Of a stretch of 64,000 nucleotides of DNA, positions 33,456 to 43,231 are shown piece by piece. Below the pieces are notes generated by a model that searched no databases, was not told the DNA's origin, and saw only the letters and a list, made by a program, of their open reading frames with translations. Source of the stretch: Bacteroidota bacterium (lineage in GTDB: Bacteria > Bacteroidota > Bacteroidia > Flavobacteriales > Flavobacteriaceae); assembly GCA_947447375.1 (NCBI GenBank), contig CANFJB010000005.1, positions 110,478-174,477 on the forward strand, written 5' to 3'. The position numbers were made by a program, and so were the translations under genes. Position 1 is the stretch's first letter, and each line of letters starts with the position of its first letter.

Positions 33456-35939
33456 ATGAAACGAATTCTATCTTTCTTATTTATTTTAATTCCACTAATC
33501 CAAATGTCGGCACAAACTATTACTCAAACTGGAGGATGGCTTGAATGTGCATTTGTAAAATGGACTCCCGTAGCTGGTGCCTCAAGTTACAACGTTTATT
33601 ATACTGGTGGAGGTCAAACCAATAGACAAATTGATACTCAATTAATAAGAAGTTACGGAACTTATTTCCGTGCAGATATAATCGGACTAACTCCAGGAAC
33701 TTATACTGTAAAAGTTACAGCAGTAATTAACGCCGTAGAAACTGCTGGAACTATTTCTGACCCAATTACTGTTGTTCCGCATGACAGAAACGGATTTGCA
33801 TTTAGCGGCGGAAGAATACCTGGAGGATATAATTTAGATGGAACGCCTAAAACTGGTGCTGTTATTATTTATATTACACAAAACACCAAAAATTCAGTTT
33901 CAATGAACATCACTGGAGCAACTGTAAATCCATGTGTTGGTTTTCAAAATATATTATACGGTATTAAAAAAGGAAGAGATCCTCGCCCATTTATTTTTAG
34001 AATGATTGGAAATATCACTGATTGTAACGTTTTAGAAGGGGGTGATATCGTGATTGAAAATGCTAATAATGTATCGAGTTCTGTAACCATAGAGGGCGTT
34101 GGTTCTGATGCTGTTGCAAATGGTTTCGGGATTAGAATAAAATCAGGTTCAAATATTGAAGTTCGTAATCTTGGTTTTATGAATACCAATGCTGCTGAAG
34201 GTGACAATGTAGGTTTACAACAAGATAATGACCATATTTGGATTCACAACTGTGATCTATTTTACGGTGCTCCAGGTGGCGCTGCCGATCAAGTTAAAGG
34301 TGATGGTGCTCTAGATTGTAAACGTTCTACCTTTTGTACCTTTTCCTATAATCATTTTTGGGACAGTGGAAAGTGCAACCTTTTAGGTCTTAGTGAAAAT
34401 ACAACCTCAGGATTATACGTAACCTACCACCATAATTGGTACGATCATTCCGATTCACGCCATCCACGTGTTCGTTTTTACTCTGCACACGTTTATAATA
34501 ATTACTACGATGGAAATTCAAAATATGGAGCTGGTTCAACAATGGGCTCCTCTGTATTTATGGAAAATAATTATTTTAGAAATTGTAAATATCCAATGCT
34601 AACATCAATGCAAGGTTCTGATATTTATGGCGGCTCTGCTGGCACATTTTCTGGAGAAGATGGAGGAACTATTAAGGCTTTCAATAATACTATGAGTGGA
34701 CAAACTAGATACGTTCCTTATAATGCGACTACAAATCCAATTGAATTTGATGCAATTGAAGTTAGTACTAGAAATCAAACTATCAGTAACACAATTACAT
34801 CTAAACAAGGTGCAAATACTTATAATAATTTTGACACAGATCCAACATTATACGTAAATAGTTTAACCGTAGAGAGCCCAACTGTTGCCAGAGACAATGT
34901 AATTCTTCATTCAGGAAGGGTTTCTGGAGGAGATTTAATTTGGACTTTCAATAATGCTGTTGATGATAATTCCTATGATGTAAATACTCCCTTAAGTGCA
35001 GCACTTACAGGCTATACAACAAGTTTAGTTTTTGTACAAGGAGAGTCTCCAACTGTGGCAGGAAGTAGTCAAACTTTAGTAACAACTACAGATAATAACC
35101 AATCTGTAAATAGCGGTACTGCAATCTCTGATATGATATTTATTTGGGGTGGTGATGCTACCGATGTAACTATTACAGGATTACCATCAGCTGGTATAAC
35201 ATTTGTGAAAAATCCTGCAACTAAAACCGTAACCGTTTCTGGAATTCCAACTGGAGCAGTAACTTTTACAATTACAACTGTTGGGACAATAGGAACCCCT
35301 GTTTCATCAACTGGGACGATATTAATTAATGGTGCTACTCCAGGAGATCAGATTCATAATTTTACAGCATCCGTTTTGAACAGTACATTTTATACTTTCA
35401 CTTCAGCTAACATGAATTCAACTGCAGGTTCAGCAACATATGATGGATTAACGTTAACTGCAAGATTAAAAATTGAGTCAGCAACAGTAATAACATATAC
35501 CACTACAATGTTATCAACTTTAACATTGGTTTTTGACCCAACTTTTACTGGAACTATTAAGTTGAATGGAATTTCTTATACCGCTTCAGCAGGTGTGGTT
35601 ATTATTCAAAACGTTCCGATTGGATTGAATACAATAACAAAAGGATCAACCACTAACTTGTATTATATTAAGACAGTATTTACTCCTTTACTTGGATTAG
35701 AAACCAACACCCATGAAGACAGTTTGCTATTGTATCCAAATCCCGTTTCAACTAATCTTTCAATAGAAACTTCAAGTACAATTGAATCTTTATCTATATA
35801 CGATTTAACTGGATCGTTGGTTAAAAAAGTGGAAGGCGATACTAAATCAATTGATGTTACAGAATTGAGTATTGGAAATTACTTTATTAAAATTCAAACT
35901 AATAAAGGGTTAATCAACAAACGTTTTATTAAGAAATAA
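33456..35939 (+). CDS. Pectate lyase, polysaccharide lyase family 1, T9SS-secreted
   Basis: An 827-residue exported enzyme that cleaves polygalacturonate by beta-elimination. Signal peptide at 1-20 (ending SAQ); a fibronectin III-like domain at about 25-107; a PL1 parallel beta-helix at about 115-430. The helix has WIHNCDLF, the Ca-site region DGALDCKRSTF near 282-292 and RHPRVR near 333-338, which holds the catalytic Arg. Then come a repeat-like Ig domain, a beta-sandwich module ending near NLYYIKTVF, and a T9SS sorting domain from YPNPVSTNLS to the end. It is preceded by an operator, so it belongs to the pectin regulon. Confidence 0.93.
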   Translation: MKRILSFLFILIPLIQMSAQTITQTGGWLECAFVKWTPVAGASSYNVYYTGGGQTNRQIDTQLIRSYGTYFRADIIGLTPGTYTVKVTAVINAVETAGTISDPITVVPHDRNGFAFSGGRIPGGYNLDGTPKTGAVIIYITQNTKNSVSMNITGATVNPCVGFQNILYGIKKGRDPRPFIFRMIGNITDCNVLEGGDIVIENANNVSSSVTIEGVGSDAVANGFGIRIKSGSNIEVRNLGFMNTNAAEGDNVGLQQDNDHIWIHNCDLFYGAPGGAADQVKGDGALDCKRSTFCTFSYNHFWDSGKCNLLGLSENTTSGLYVTYHHNWYDHSDSRHPRVRFYSAHVYNNYYDGNSKYGAGSTMGSSVFMENNYFRNCKYPMLTSMQGSDIYGGSAGTFSGEDGGTIKAFNNTMSGQTRYVPYNATTNPIEFDAIEVSTRNQTISNTITSKQGANTYNNFDTDPTLYVNSLTVESPTVARDNVILHSGRVSGGDLIWTFNNAVDDNSYDVNTPLSAALTGYTTSLVFVQGESPTVAGSSQTLVTTTDNNQSVNSGTAISDMIFIWGGDATDVTITGLPSAGITFVKNPATKTVTVSGIPTGAVTFTITTVGTIGTPVSSTGTILINGATPGDQIHNFTASVLNSTFYTFTSANMNSTAGSATYDGLTLTARLKIESATVITYTTTMLSTLTLVFDPTFTGTIKLNGISYTASAGVVIIQNVPIGLNTITKGSTTNLYYIKTVFTPLLGLETNTHEDSLLLYPNPVSTNLSIETSSTIESLSIYDLTGSLVKKVEGDTKSIDVTELSIGNYFIKIQTNKGLINKRFIKK

Positions 35940-35958
35940 TCACTAGTAATGAACAGAT

Positions 35959-35989
35959 AAAAACCGTTATTATCAATAGCGGTTTTTTT
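35959..35989 (+). terminator. Terminator after PL1
   Basis: AAAAACCGTTATT pairs with AATAGCGGTTTTT, with one T-G wobble, and a T-run follows. It begins 19 bases after the PL1 stop. Confidence 0.8.
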
Positions 35990-36060
35990 ATATATTACTA
36001 TTTTATAGGTATAATATTTTGGTTAATTATTAATGTGATTGAATCGAATAAAGGCAATAA

Positions 36061-36092
36061 AAAAAACCTTGCAATAATTGCAAGGTTTTTTT
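36061..36092. terminator. Terminator downstream of the small secreted module gene
   Basis: The perfect 14-bp stem AAAAAACCTTGCAA/TTGCAAGGTTTTTT with a 3-base loop. It lies between the convergent PL1 and module genes and can act on both strands. Confidence 0.9.
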
Positions 36093-36136
36093 TATTATGA
36101 GTAATGAAATAGATTCTTTTAAAAGAATTTGTAATA

Positions 36137-36991
36137 TTATTTTACTATTACTTTAACTGATTTTTGACCTTCAGCAGAGTTTACATTAACGATGTATAAT
36201 CCTGAATTCAATAATTCGAAGTTAGAATCAGAAGAAGTCGCAAAAGATTTAACTAAAGCTCCAGTCATATTATATACGTTAACTTGAGTTTCAGAAGTTA
36301 CATTTAAAACATTGATTTGTTTTCCATTTGAAAATACATTTACAGCATTCAATTCAAAGTTATTTAATCCAAGAGCAGGGCCATTAACAACAATTTTGTA
36401 CAAATTTGCGCCTGCTTCTGAGAATAAATAAAGAGTTCCAGCACCACCTGTGTATGAAGCATTTAGGATACCTTGATCAGCAATCGCTTGATTAGCAGCA
36501 TCAGTTGTTGTAGTGACAAAAGTTTTCCAAGCAACACCATCGGTACATACTAGGCTACGTAATGCACCACCAGAAGAGGTTTTGAACCATGCTTTTACTG
36601 AAGTAGTACCTGCGGCAACAGGGAAAGAGACGTATCGTTGGGTTGGCATAAAATTAGCAGTAGGGCTTAACATTTCTGCAGCTGTCACGGTTGATGCAAA
36701 TCCAGCTCCTCCAAATTTAAAGTTTCCAGTAAATACGGTAGCATCAGCAGCAAAAGTTACATTACTTCCAGCAGTTACTCCAAAGGTTGTGATTCCAGTA
36801 CCTGGAACTAAAGTTAACCCATCAACCACTGTTGTGTCTAGAAAAGCAGTCCCAGGAGACACAAAAGGTGTTGAACCAGGAACAGCAGTAGTTACGGGAC
36901 TAGGAAACACCCAAGTACGTGTAACTTGAGCATTTAAATAAGTTGCTGAGAACAGCATTGTAAATAAAAAAGTAAGTAAAGTTTTTTTCAT
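36137..36991 (-). CDS. Secreted beta-sandwich module protein with T9SS domain, function unknown
   Basis: A 284-residue protein with a signal peptide (1-21, ending LNA). A single beta-rich domain spans about 25-200, and a T9SS sorting domain covers the last 75 residues or so. No catalytic motif is recognised. The domain's end, with GTLYLFSEAGANLYKIVV, and its RY start of the second half resemble the N-terminal module of the neighbouring CE8 protein (AYRIYDATAKASFYRI). It may be a stand-alone carbohydrate-binding module. It has its own operator/promoter, so it is expected to be induced by pectin. The function is inferred from context only. Confidence 0.7.
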   Translation of the reverse strand: MKKTLLTFLFTMLFSATYLNAQVTRTWVFPSPVTTAVPGSTPFVSPGTAFLDTTVVDGLTLVPGTGITTFGVTAGSNVTFAADATVFTGNFKFGGAGFASTVTAAEMLSPTANFMPTQRYVSFPVAAGTTSVKAWFKTSSGGALRSLVCTDGVAWKTFVTTTTDAANQAIADQGILNASYTGGAGTLYLFSEAGANLYKIVVNGPALGLNNFELNAVNVFSNGKQINVLNVTSETQVNVYNMTGALVKSFATSSDSNFELLNSGLYIVNVNSAEGQKSVKVIVK

Positions 36992-37022
36992 AATTTAATT
37001 GTGTTATTGTTTAATTATTATT

Positions 37023-37044
37023 TGCAATCGATTACACAAATGTA
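37023..37044 (-). promoter_or_regulatory. Promoter box plus LacI-type operator (site 2)
   Basis: On the minus strand TACATTTG (37044-37037) is directly followed by TGTAATCGATTGCA (37036-37023). This is the same layout as site 1, 31 bases before the ATG of the module protein. Confidence 0.8.
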
Positions 37045-37137
37045 ATATTGTTTTTTTTAATTAAAAAATTTTTAATATCATTTTTATATTTTTAACATTT
37101 TTATGGATTAACCAATAAAAATCAACTAGTTACTAAC

Positions 37138-37164
37138 AAAAAAAGCCTCGAATTAGAGGCTTTT
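37138..37164 (-). terminator. Terminator of the GH28-susCD-CE8 operon
   Basis: The stem AAAAGCCTC/GAGGCTTTT with a 6-base loop and, on the minus strand, seven T. It lies 21 bases after the CE8 stop and marks the operon's 3' end. Confidence 0.88.
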
Positions 37165-37184
37165 AAATCAATTAATAAATTTAA

Positions 37185-40100
37185 TTAATTGGTCAATAAT
37201 TTATAGGTGCTAATACTGCCTTCCGATTTTACTTTTACGATCCAAAGACCATTTGGCATTGTAAAAGTTGTATCAGAATTAGTGTTCAATTTCTTTACCA
37301 ATACTCCTTTAAGATCGAAAATTGTTATTTCAGATTCTGCTTTTACATTTGCAATAGCAATAGTATTTTTATAAGCAATCGCTTTTATCCCTTGAGCAGG
37401 TTGAAATTGATTATTAGCCAACGCTTCATTTGCTATTAGCTGGGGAATTGGATCCCAATTATCATTGCCTTTTGTAAAATTGAATGTGGTTATTGCAGTT
37501 CCATCGTTTAATGTTGGCGTTGTTAAAGTAGTTGCCCAAGTCGCTCTACTTGGCGTATTATTTACTCCTGATAATTCAACAGTACCATATTCATACATTC
37601 CTGCAGAATTTCCACTTAATGTATTTTGCCAACCCAAAGGAACTATTAGTGATTGTCCATTAAAAGAAGGATTGTTTGAGGTTTCAATTGTAGTGTTATA
37701 AAAAACAACCTCGCTTGTATTGGTTGCCCAAGGTCGTCCAAAATAACCAGGTTTTGCTCGGTATAGTGATGCTGATTCAACTTGAGGAACAGCGCTTGTT
37801 ACGGTACATTGGTACATTAAAAATCCTCTTCCACTTGATTGTTGTGCAGCCGTAATATAAGCTTGATCATTTGAGGCATCACTTACATTCATACTTAAAT
37901 TTGATTTATAAAAAACAACGTCCATTCCACCAAAGATATAATCAACAGCTCCCATAATATCTCCTTTATAAACTACTACCCTAGCCCCTGATCCTCCAAA
38001 GAAGGAATCTTGACGACCTACAACTCGGCATTTATTTAATATTACTTTATCAATAGTATTAGGAACTGCAATTGCAGCAGCTCTTTCTACTAATGTTCTA
38101 CTTTGAACTCCAGTGTTTCCAGAGGTTGTTGGTCGTAATCCAGGAGAACCTGTACTCCACATTACTAAAACATCTTGCGATTCTTTATTAGAGATATATT
38201 GATTGAATGAATTTTCTATAATAATATCTTCGGCAATAAATCCATTGGCGTTCACTACAACAGTTGCATTCCAATAGGATCCATTAGTGGTTCCGCTAAC
38301 ATTTTGATAATTGGTATAACCATTTTCTCTGTTAACATTTAACACCTCCTGATTCCATTTTTGATCGTTACCCATGCTGTAATAATTGTATCCAACTCCA
38401 TAATAAGAGGTAATTCTAACTGCCCCAGGCGCAATGTTAACTCCCTTATCAATTAAATTAGTATTTGGATTTGCAGCGGCATTTTTCAAAGTAATGTTTT
38501 GATCTTTTATAACAATCATTTCTTCATAATTCCCTGGGTCAATCATAATTGTTACTCGATCATTATTAACCCGAGTCATATTTGCGACAGCTTGAAGCGC
38601 CCCATTAATAGTTTGATATTGTTTATCTACACCCACAGTTAATATTGGTGAATATTGTAATCTTGCACCAATTTTAATTTCGGGAAAATAGGTTGTTAAA
38701 GTTGCAGCCCCACCAACTACTATATTTACATAACCTGCTGTAGTTCCTGTATAGTTGTAGGTTGCATATTCTAGAATGTTGGTAGAATTTGTCGCCGTAG
38801 TGATAGTAGCACCTCCTTCAATTGAAAAATTAGCTGTAAAATAATAAGCAATTGTTACTGATTCACCCGGGTTTACTGGAACACGAATTGTTGCTCCCGT
38901 TTTTGCAGTTAAATGTCCAGATGCAGGAACAGTTGTAACTTGACCTGTTAATAGCATTCCTTTATAAGCCGCTGAAGTACTTGTTGAAATTGTTCTGTCT
39001 TCAAATGACCAAACAGTAACTGGTCTGAACGCCAGTGTTTTGGTGACAGCCGCGCCATTAACTCTTAAATTGGATACCAATCCTAATTCTACTGGATAAT
39101 TATCTAGGCCGCTGTATGTAACTGAATAAGTTCCATTTCTTAAAGAAATTGGAGATGTGGCACTGAAATTATAAACATAGCCACTTTCATTCAAATTGGT
39201 AAAAGTTAAATACAAACTTGCTAATTGCGCAGTGGATAATCCAGTAGCACTAATTGTTATAGGAAAAACTGGCTTTGATGTAAACGCAATATTAGCTGTA
39301 GTATTTGAAGTTGGAATTGTTATTGTATTCGCTAAAATTTCGTAATCATTTACCCCTTGAGAAGAAATTGTGTACTGAATATTTGGTTCTAGCTGTACTG
39401 AGTAAGTTGAAGCTGCAGAATTAATCACTGGAACTGGAGTATAAACTCTAGTAGCAGCAGGAGTATAAGCTAAACTTAAATTTGAAATAGAAGATCCTAA
39501 ACCGGTACTATTTCCTGAAACGGTATATAAAGTTACTGCAATAATTGTAATGTCACGATTAGCTGTTGGCGTTGTTATTCCTGTACTGTCAAATGTAAGT
39601 CCGTTGCTAATTACAAATCCATTTGCATTAACCAAACTTAATTGATAAGAATACCCCACAGGAATTCTCACGTTATAAGTTCCTGAAGTCACAACCGATG
39701 ACCACGATTTTCCAGCTGCATTGGTGTAAACAATCGAATATCCGTTAGTTATTCCAGGAGCTTGAGCAACATTTACATTTCCTGACAGGTTCACGTAGGT
39801 TGCTGCTTTTCTACAAATTCTATAAAAACTAGCCTTGGCAGTTGCGTCATAAATTCTATAGGCACCTGCATATTTTGCTACATAATTTACCTCCGTAATA
39901 CTTCCACTTGTAGCGGTTGTTGCCACATTATCGGTTTGCAAACTTGGATTGGATACATTTGCAAATGTTAATAATCCGGCAGTATCTCCTCTTGCAATTA
40001 CTTTTACCTCATCGTCTTCTGCAAGGGTTAAGCCTAAATATCTAGAACTTGCAATATTACCAGCCATAGTTGCATTTCCATTACAATAAATTCTACCATT

Positions 40101-40418
40101 GTGGGTGGTAACGCTTGCTATATTGGTATCGTATCTAGTAATTAAGGTGTTTGTAGTCCTTAATCGATCACTTGTTCCTCCCGCCCAAGATAAAGCGCCA
40201 GCTGTAAAACTCACAGGCATTACATTGGCAGTACTAACACTTCCAGGTGTAATTGAAGAAGCATACCAAGAATTGATAGTGGTTTCATTTAATAAATTAT
40301 TATATAAATTAGGATCCAATTGCGTTGCGCCAAAATCCCAAACGTCAGTAATTTGAGCATCAACTTTTATTGCATTTGAGAATAGTATAATAAATAAGAA
40401 ATAAATACACTTTTTCAT
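37185..40418 (-). CDS. Multimodular pectin methylesterase (CE8), T9SS-secreted
   Basis: A 1077-residue exported pectinesterase that removes methyl esters from homogalacturonan. Signal peptide at 1-21; an N-terminal beta-sandwich module to about 200; then Ig-like repeats with PVI and TVSGN elements; a second module near 470-630. The CE8 beta-helix runs from about 640 to 960. Catalytic residues are D804 (QDSFF), D826 (DYIFGG) and R895 in GRPW; the 22-residue spacing is normal. The last 70 residues or so are a T9SS sorting domain. It is the last gene of the operon and the largest enzyme here. Confidence 0.92.
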   Translation of the reverse strand: MKKCIYFLFIILFSNAIKVDAQITDVWDFGATQLDPNLYNNLLNETTINSWYASSITPGSVSTANVMPVSFTAGALSWAGGTSDRLRTTNTLITRYDTNIASVTTHNGRIYCNGNATMAGNIASSRYLGLTLAEDDEVKVIARGDTAGLLTFANVSNPSLQTDNVATTATSGSITEVNYVAKYAGAYRIYDATAKASFYRICRKAATYVNLSGNVNVAQAPGITNGYSIVYTNAAGKSWSSVVTSGTYNVRIPVGYSYQLSLVNANGFVISNGLTFDSTGITTPTANRDITIIAVTLYTVSGNSTGLGSSISNLSLAYTPAATRVYTPVPVINSAASTYSVQLEPNIQYTISSQGVNDYEILANTITIPTSNTTANIAFTSKPVFPITISATGLSTAQLASLYLTFTNLNESGYVYNFSATSPISLRNGTYSVTYSGLDNYPVELGLVSNLRVNGAAVTKTLAFRPVTVWSFEDRTISTSTSAAYKGMLLTGQVTTVPASGHLTAKTGATIRVPVNPGESVTIAYYFTANFSIEGGATITTATNSTNILEYATYNYTGTTAGYVNIVVGGAATLTTYFPEIKIGARLQYSPILTVGVDKQYQTINGALQAVANMTRVNNDRVTIMIDPGNYEEMIVIKDQNITLKNAAANPNTNLIDKGVNIAPGAVRITSYYGVGYNYYSMGNDQKWNQEVLNVNRENGYTNYQNVSGTTNGSYWNATVVVNANGFIAEDIIIENSFNQYISNKESQDVLVMWSTGSPGLRPTTSGNTGVQSRTLVERAAAIAVPNTIDKVILNKCRVVGRQDSFFGGSGARVVVYKGDIMGAVDYIFGGMDVVFYKSNLSMNVSDASNDQAYITAAQQSSGRGFLMYQCTVTSAVPQVESASLYRAKPGYFGRPWATNTSEVVFYNTTIETSNNPSFNGQSLIVPLGWQNTLSGNSAGMYEYGTVELSGVNNTPSRATWATTLTTPTLNDGTAITTFNFTKGNDNWDPIPQLIANEALANNQFQPAQGIKAIAYKNTIAIANVKAESEITIFDLKGVLVKKLNTNSDTTFTMPNGLWIVKVKSEGSISTYKLLTN

Positions 40419-40430
40419 ATTGGCTATTTT

Positions 40431-41513
40431 TTAATGGTTTGCGATTTGTTTTTTCCAAATTGGATATTGTTTCAATACTGCTTTTGCATCATCAGAATAC
40501 CACGCATACCCATTTCTTCTTTCCGATCCAATTTCAGCTAGTGTTGGTTTTCTAATTCCGTCTCTATCACAAAAAAATGGTTCGTTGGTATTGATATCCA
40601 TGAATCTAGCCCAAAGTGGCTCAGCATCTTTAGTATCAACTACTACCCTATTCTTTTTCCCATTTTCAGTTACAACGGTATCCAATTTGATATTGGTAAT
40701 TTTTGTTTTTTCAAACCAACGAACAGCACCTTCAATTGCTGCAATAATTTCTTTGTTTGGGTTTTCAATTGACATTAATAATAATACAATTCTCACGGAT
40801 TCTTTTCCGCTTAAAGAAATCAATTCATAGGCTCTAGCTTTAGCTGGTAAAAGCGTTACTTCATCATATTGAGCACACCAAGAAGTAAGTTCTCCATTTT
40901 GTTTACATTGTGTTTTTAAAATACAATCAATTCCTTTATCAAAAGCAATCGAAATCTTATTTACTACTTCAGGAGATGGGGTAATTGAGTAATAATTGGA
41001 TTGGTTTTTTATTTCTCTAAATAGTCCTAGAATATTAGACATAGAATCGTCATTATAGGTAATATGAGTATAATATCCTTTCATTAAAGGGTAAAATTGC
41101 GGCCAACCACCATTTTCATATTGTGCTTCAAGCAAATAATCAATCCCTTTTAGAAACGCCTTTTTATATCTTTCATCGGGATTTTTTTTATACATTTTAG
41201 ATAAATATAGCATCTCTTGGCAAGTAGCTCCGTTATCGGTAGTGCATTCAATTGGATCGTATTTCAAAGCCAACAACTTTTGTTTTTCTTCAATTGTTAA
41301 TGGGTTTTGCATTTGAATATTCTTTGGCCATCCACCGATATCTCTTTGGTATAACAATACATTTTCTGCAATTTCTTTTGCTTCATTTGTGGCAAACCAA
41401 TTTTCATCCCTACTTTCAGTTATACTTCTCCACGATTTATCATGAACTTGAGAATAAAAGCTAGTAAAAAATAACAGTAATAATAAGTTTAAACCGTTTT
41501 TGAAAATTTTCAT
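40431..41513 (-). CDS. Pectate lyase, polysaccharide lyase family 10
   Basis: A 360-residue periplasmic lyase with a signal peptide (1-22, ending FYS). PL10 signatures are YQRDIGGWPKNIQM, DNGATCQEMLYL, YENGGWPQFYP, the NDDSMSN loop and RDGIRKPTLAEIGSERRNGY. The (alpha/alpha)3 fold is unrelated to the PL1 beta-helix, so it is an independent solution to the same reaction. It probably acts on oligogalacturonides in the periplasm, because it lacks a T9SS domain. It lies between GH43 and CE8, with gaps of 9 and 12 bases. Confidence 0.92.
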   Translation of the reverse strand: MKIFKNGLNLLLLLFFTSFYSQVHDKSWRSITESRDENWFATNEAKEIAENVLLYQRDIGGWPKNIQMQNPLTIEEKQKLLALKYDPIECTTDNGATCQEMLYLSKMYKKNPDERYKKAFLKGIDYLLEAQYENGGWPQFYPLMKGYYTHITYNDDSMSNILGLFREIKNQSNYYSITPSPEVVNKISIAFDKGIDCILKTQCKQNGELTSWCAQYDEVTLLPAKARAYELISLSGKESVRIVLLLMSIENPNKEIIAAIEGAVRWFEKTKITNIKLDTVVTENGKKNRVVVDTKDAEPLWARFMDINTNEPFFCDRDGIRKPTLAEIGSERRNGYAWYSDDAKAVLKQYPIWKKQIANH

Positions 41514-41522
41514 TTGTTTTTT

Positions 41523-43133
41523 TTATTTGTTAAATCGAATCCAATCGATATTTATACTTCCTGCATCATTAATGAATCCGTTTCTTAAGGCTACAAATCC
41601 AATTTTAGAACCGATCCATTTTCCTTCTTTCGCTTTGAAAGTTGTTCCAATATTTCTATAAGAAATTCCGTCTTCACTATATCTGAATTGACAGTTTCCA
41701 TTTGGTTCAACTTGAACTTGTAAATAAATTGTATTGTTATTTAACGGAACAACATCTGACTCTATTTCAAGTTCTTTTTTATCAGCCTTTTTACAATTAT
41801 TTTGAGATATATAAATTTTACCTCCTAATTGTTTCAATTTTAAATAAGAATAATCCAATCCCAAAATTACCAATCCTGCTTCTTCATCATCAAATCGAGG
41901 ATTAAATGTTACCTTGGTTGTTGCCGTAAAATTATCACTAGGAAATTTTTGCAATAATAGATTTGGAATATCAAAAAGATTTATTGCCTCTTTCGGTTTA
42001 GGGATGCAATTCAATTGAAAATATCCTAAAGAAGAGGGAAAACCCCATGTTATTTGTGAATTTGCATGCCATTGCCATTGTAAACCAAGTTGGGATGAGT
42101 TAAATTCATCTGAATCACTTAAAAATACCAATGGGTATTTTTTACCAACATTAGGTTTCGTGAATATTGAAACAGGTTCGCCTACACCGTCACCATTGGT
42201 ATCAACACCAATAAAAGGCCAATCGTTAATCCATTTCATAGGCTCCAAATGTACCACTCTACCGAAGGCTCCTTTATCTTGAAAATGAAAAAACCAATCT
42301 TCGCCGGTTTGTGTTACTACCCAAGCACCCTGGTGTGGTCCATTAATTGAAGAATTTCCTTGGTCAAGAACTTTTTTCTTTTCATAAGGTCCATAGATAT
42401 TTTTGGAACGAAGAACAGTTTGCCAACCAGTACTTACTCCTCCAGCTGGTGCGAAAATATAATAATACCCGTTTCTCTTATATATTTTAGGCCCTTCAAT
42501 TGTTGACTCATCTGGATGTCCATCAATAATTAAGACCTCATCATTATTGGAAAAAGTACCTTCACTATTCATGGTACAAGCAACCAACCTGCTTTTAATT
42601 CCAGCGCGACTTCCTGCAAAAGCATAAATTAAATAAGTTTTCCCATTGTCGTCCCAAAGTGGCGTAGGATCAATTAAGCCTTTTCCCGATTTAACCAAAA
42701 TTGGATTCGACCAAGGACCCTTTGCATTATTTGATTTAATCATAAAGATTCCGAAATCAGGATCCGGATAATAAATATAAAATGAATTATTATGAAATCT
42801 AATGCATGGTGCCCAAACACCATTTCCATGCTGGGGTTTTTCAAAAACAGTTTCTGGAGTTAATTTACTAATGCCATAGCCAATTAATTTCCAATTTACT
42901 AAATCACTTGATTCTAATATGGGCAATCCAGGAATACAATTGAAAGAAGAGGCAGTCAGGTAATATTTATCGCCAACACGAATTACATCTGGATCAGAAT
43001 AATCGGAATTTATTACGGGATTTTTATACGTTCCATCGCCATTATCAGCAACCCAAACAGAAGAATTTTTCTGTTGTGAAAAACTGAAATTGGAAATCAA
43101 AATAAATAGAAAAAATAGACTAGATTTATTCAT
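41523..43133 (-). CDS. Glycoside hydrolase family 43 (beta-xylosidase/arabinofuranosidase-like)
   Basis: A 536-residue periplasmic enzyme with a signal peptide (1-20). The five-bladed propeller carries the three acidic residues of GH43: base D47 in YSDPDV, pKa modulator D155 in GLIDPTP and acid E213 in TIEGPKIY. A C-terminal jelly-roll of about 200 residues follows, as in long GH43 enzymes. It would trim arabinose or xylose side chains from pectin or attached hemicellulose. The exact sugar cannot be predicted. It sits after susD, separated by a strong palindrome. Confidence 0.9.
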   Translation of the reverse strand: MNKSSLFFLFILISNFSFSQQKNSSVWVADNGDGTYKNPVINSDYSDPDVIRVGDKYYLTASSFNCIPGLPILESSDLVNWKLIGYGISKLTPETVFEKPQHGNGVWAPCIRFHNNSFYIYYPDPDFGIFMIKSNNAKGPWSNPILVKSGKGLIDPTPLWDDNGKTYLIYAFAGSRAGIKSRLVACTMNSEGTFSNNDEVLIIDGHPDESTIEGPKIYKRNGYYYIFAPAGGVSTGWQTVLRSKNIYGPYEKKKVLDQGNSSINGPHQGAWVVTQTGEDWFFHFQDKGAFGRVVHLEPMKWINDWPFIGVDTNGDGVGEPVSIFTKPNVGKKYPLVFLSDSDEFNSSQLGLQWQWHANSQITWGFPSSLGYFQLNCIPKPKEAINLFDIPNLLLQKFPSDNFTATTKVTFNPRFDDEEAGLVILGLDYSYLKLKQLGGKIYISQNNCKKADKKELEIESDVVPLNNNTIYLQVQVEPNGNCQFRYSEDGISYRNIGTTFKAKEGKWIGSKIGFVALRNGFINDAGSINIDWIRFNK

Positions 43134-43151
43134 TTGAAACGTATAAAGAAC

Positions 43152-43191
43152 AATACCTATTTATTTCTAAATTTAGAATTAAATAGGTATT
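43152..43191. promoter_or_regulatory. 40-bp near-perfect palindrome between susD and GH43
   Basis: AATACCTATTTA at the left and TAAATAGGTATT at the right enclose TTCTAAATTTAGAA, itself a perfect palindrome. Over 40 bases only one symmetrical pair is mismatched. It lies 41 bases past the susD stop and 19 before the GH43 start. As RNA it would make a long stem-loop inside the operon and could protect the upstream susCD message or attenuate downstream genes. Confidence 0.75.
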
Positions 43192-43231
43192 TTAAAAATT
43201 ATTATTTTTTATTAATTTAAATGGCTAATTA

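Noticed and set aside
36513..36929. 138-codon open frame antisense to the secreted module gene
   Set aside because: The opposite strand has a signal peptide, a T9SS domain and an operator; the antisense frame has none of these.
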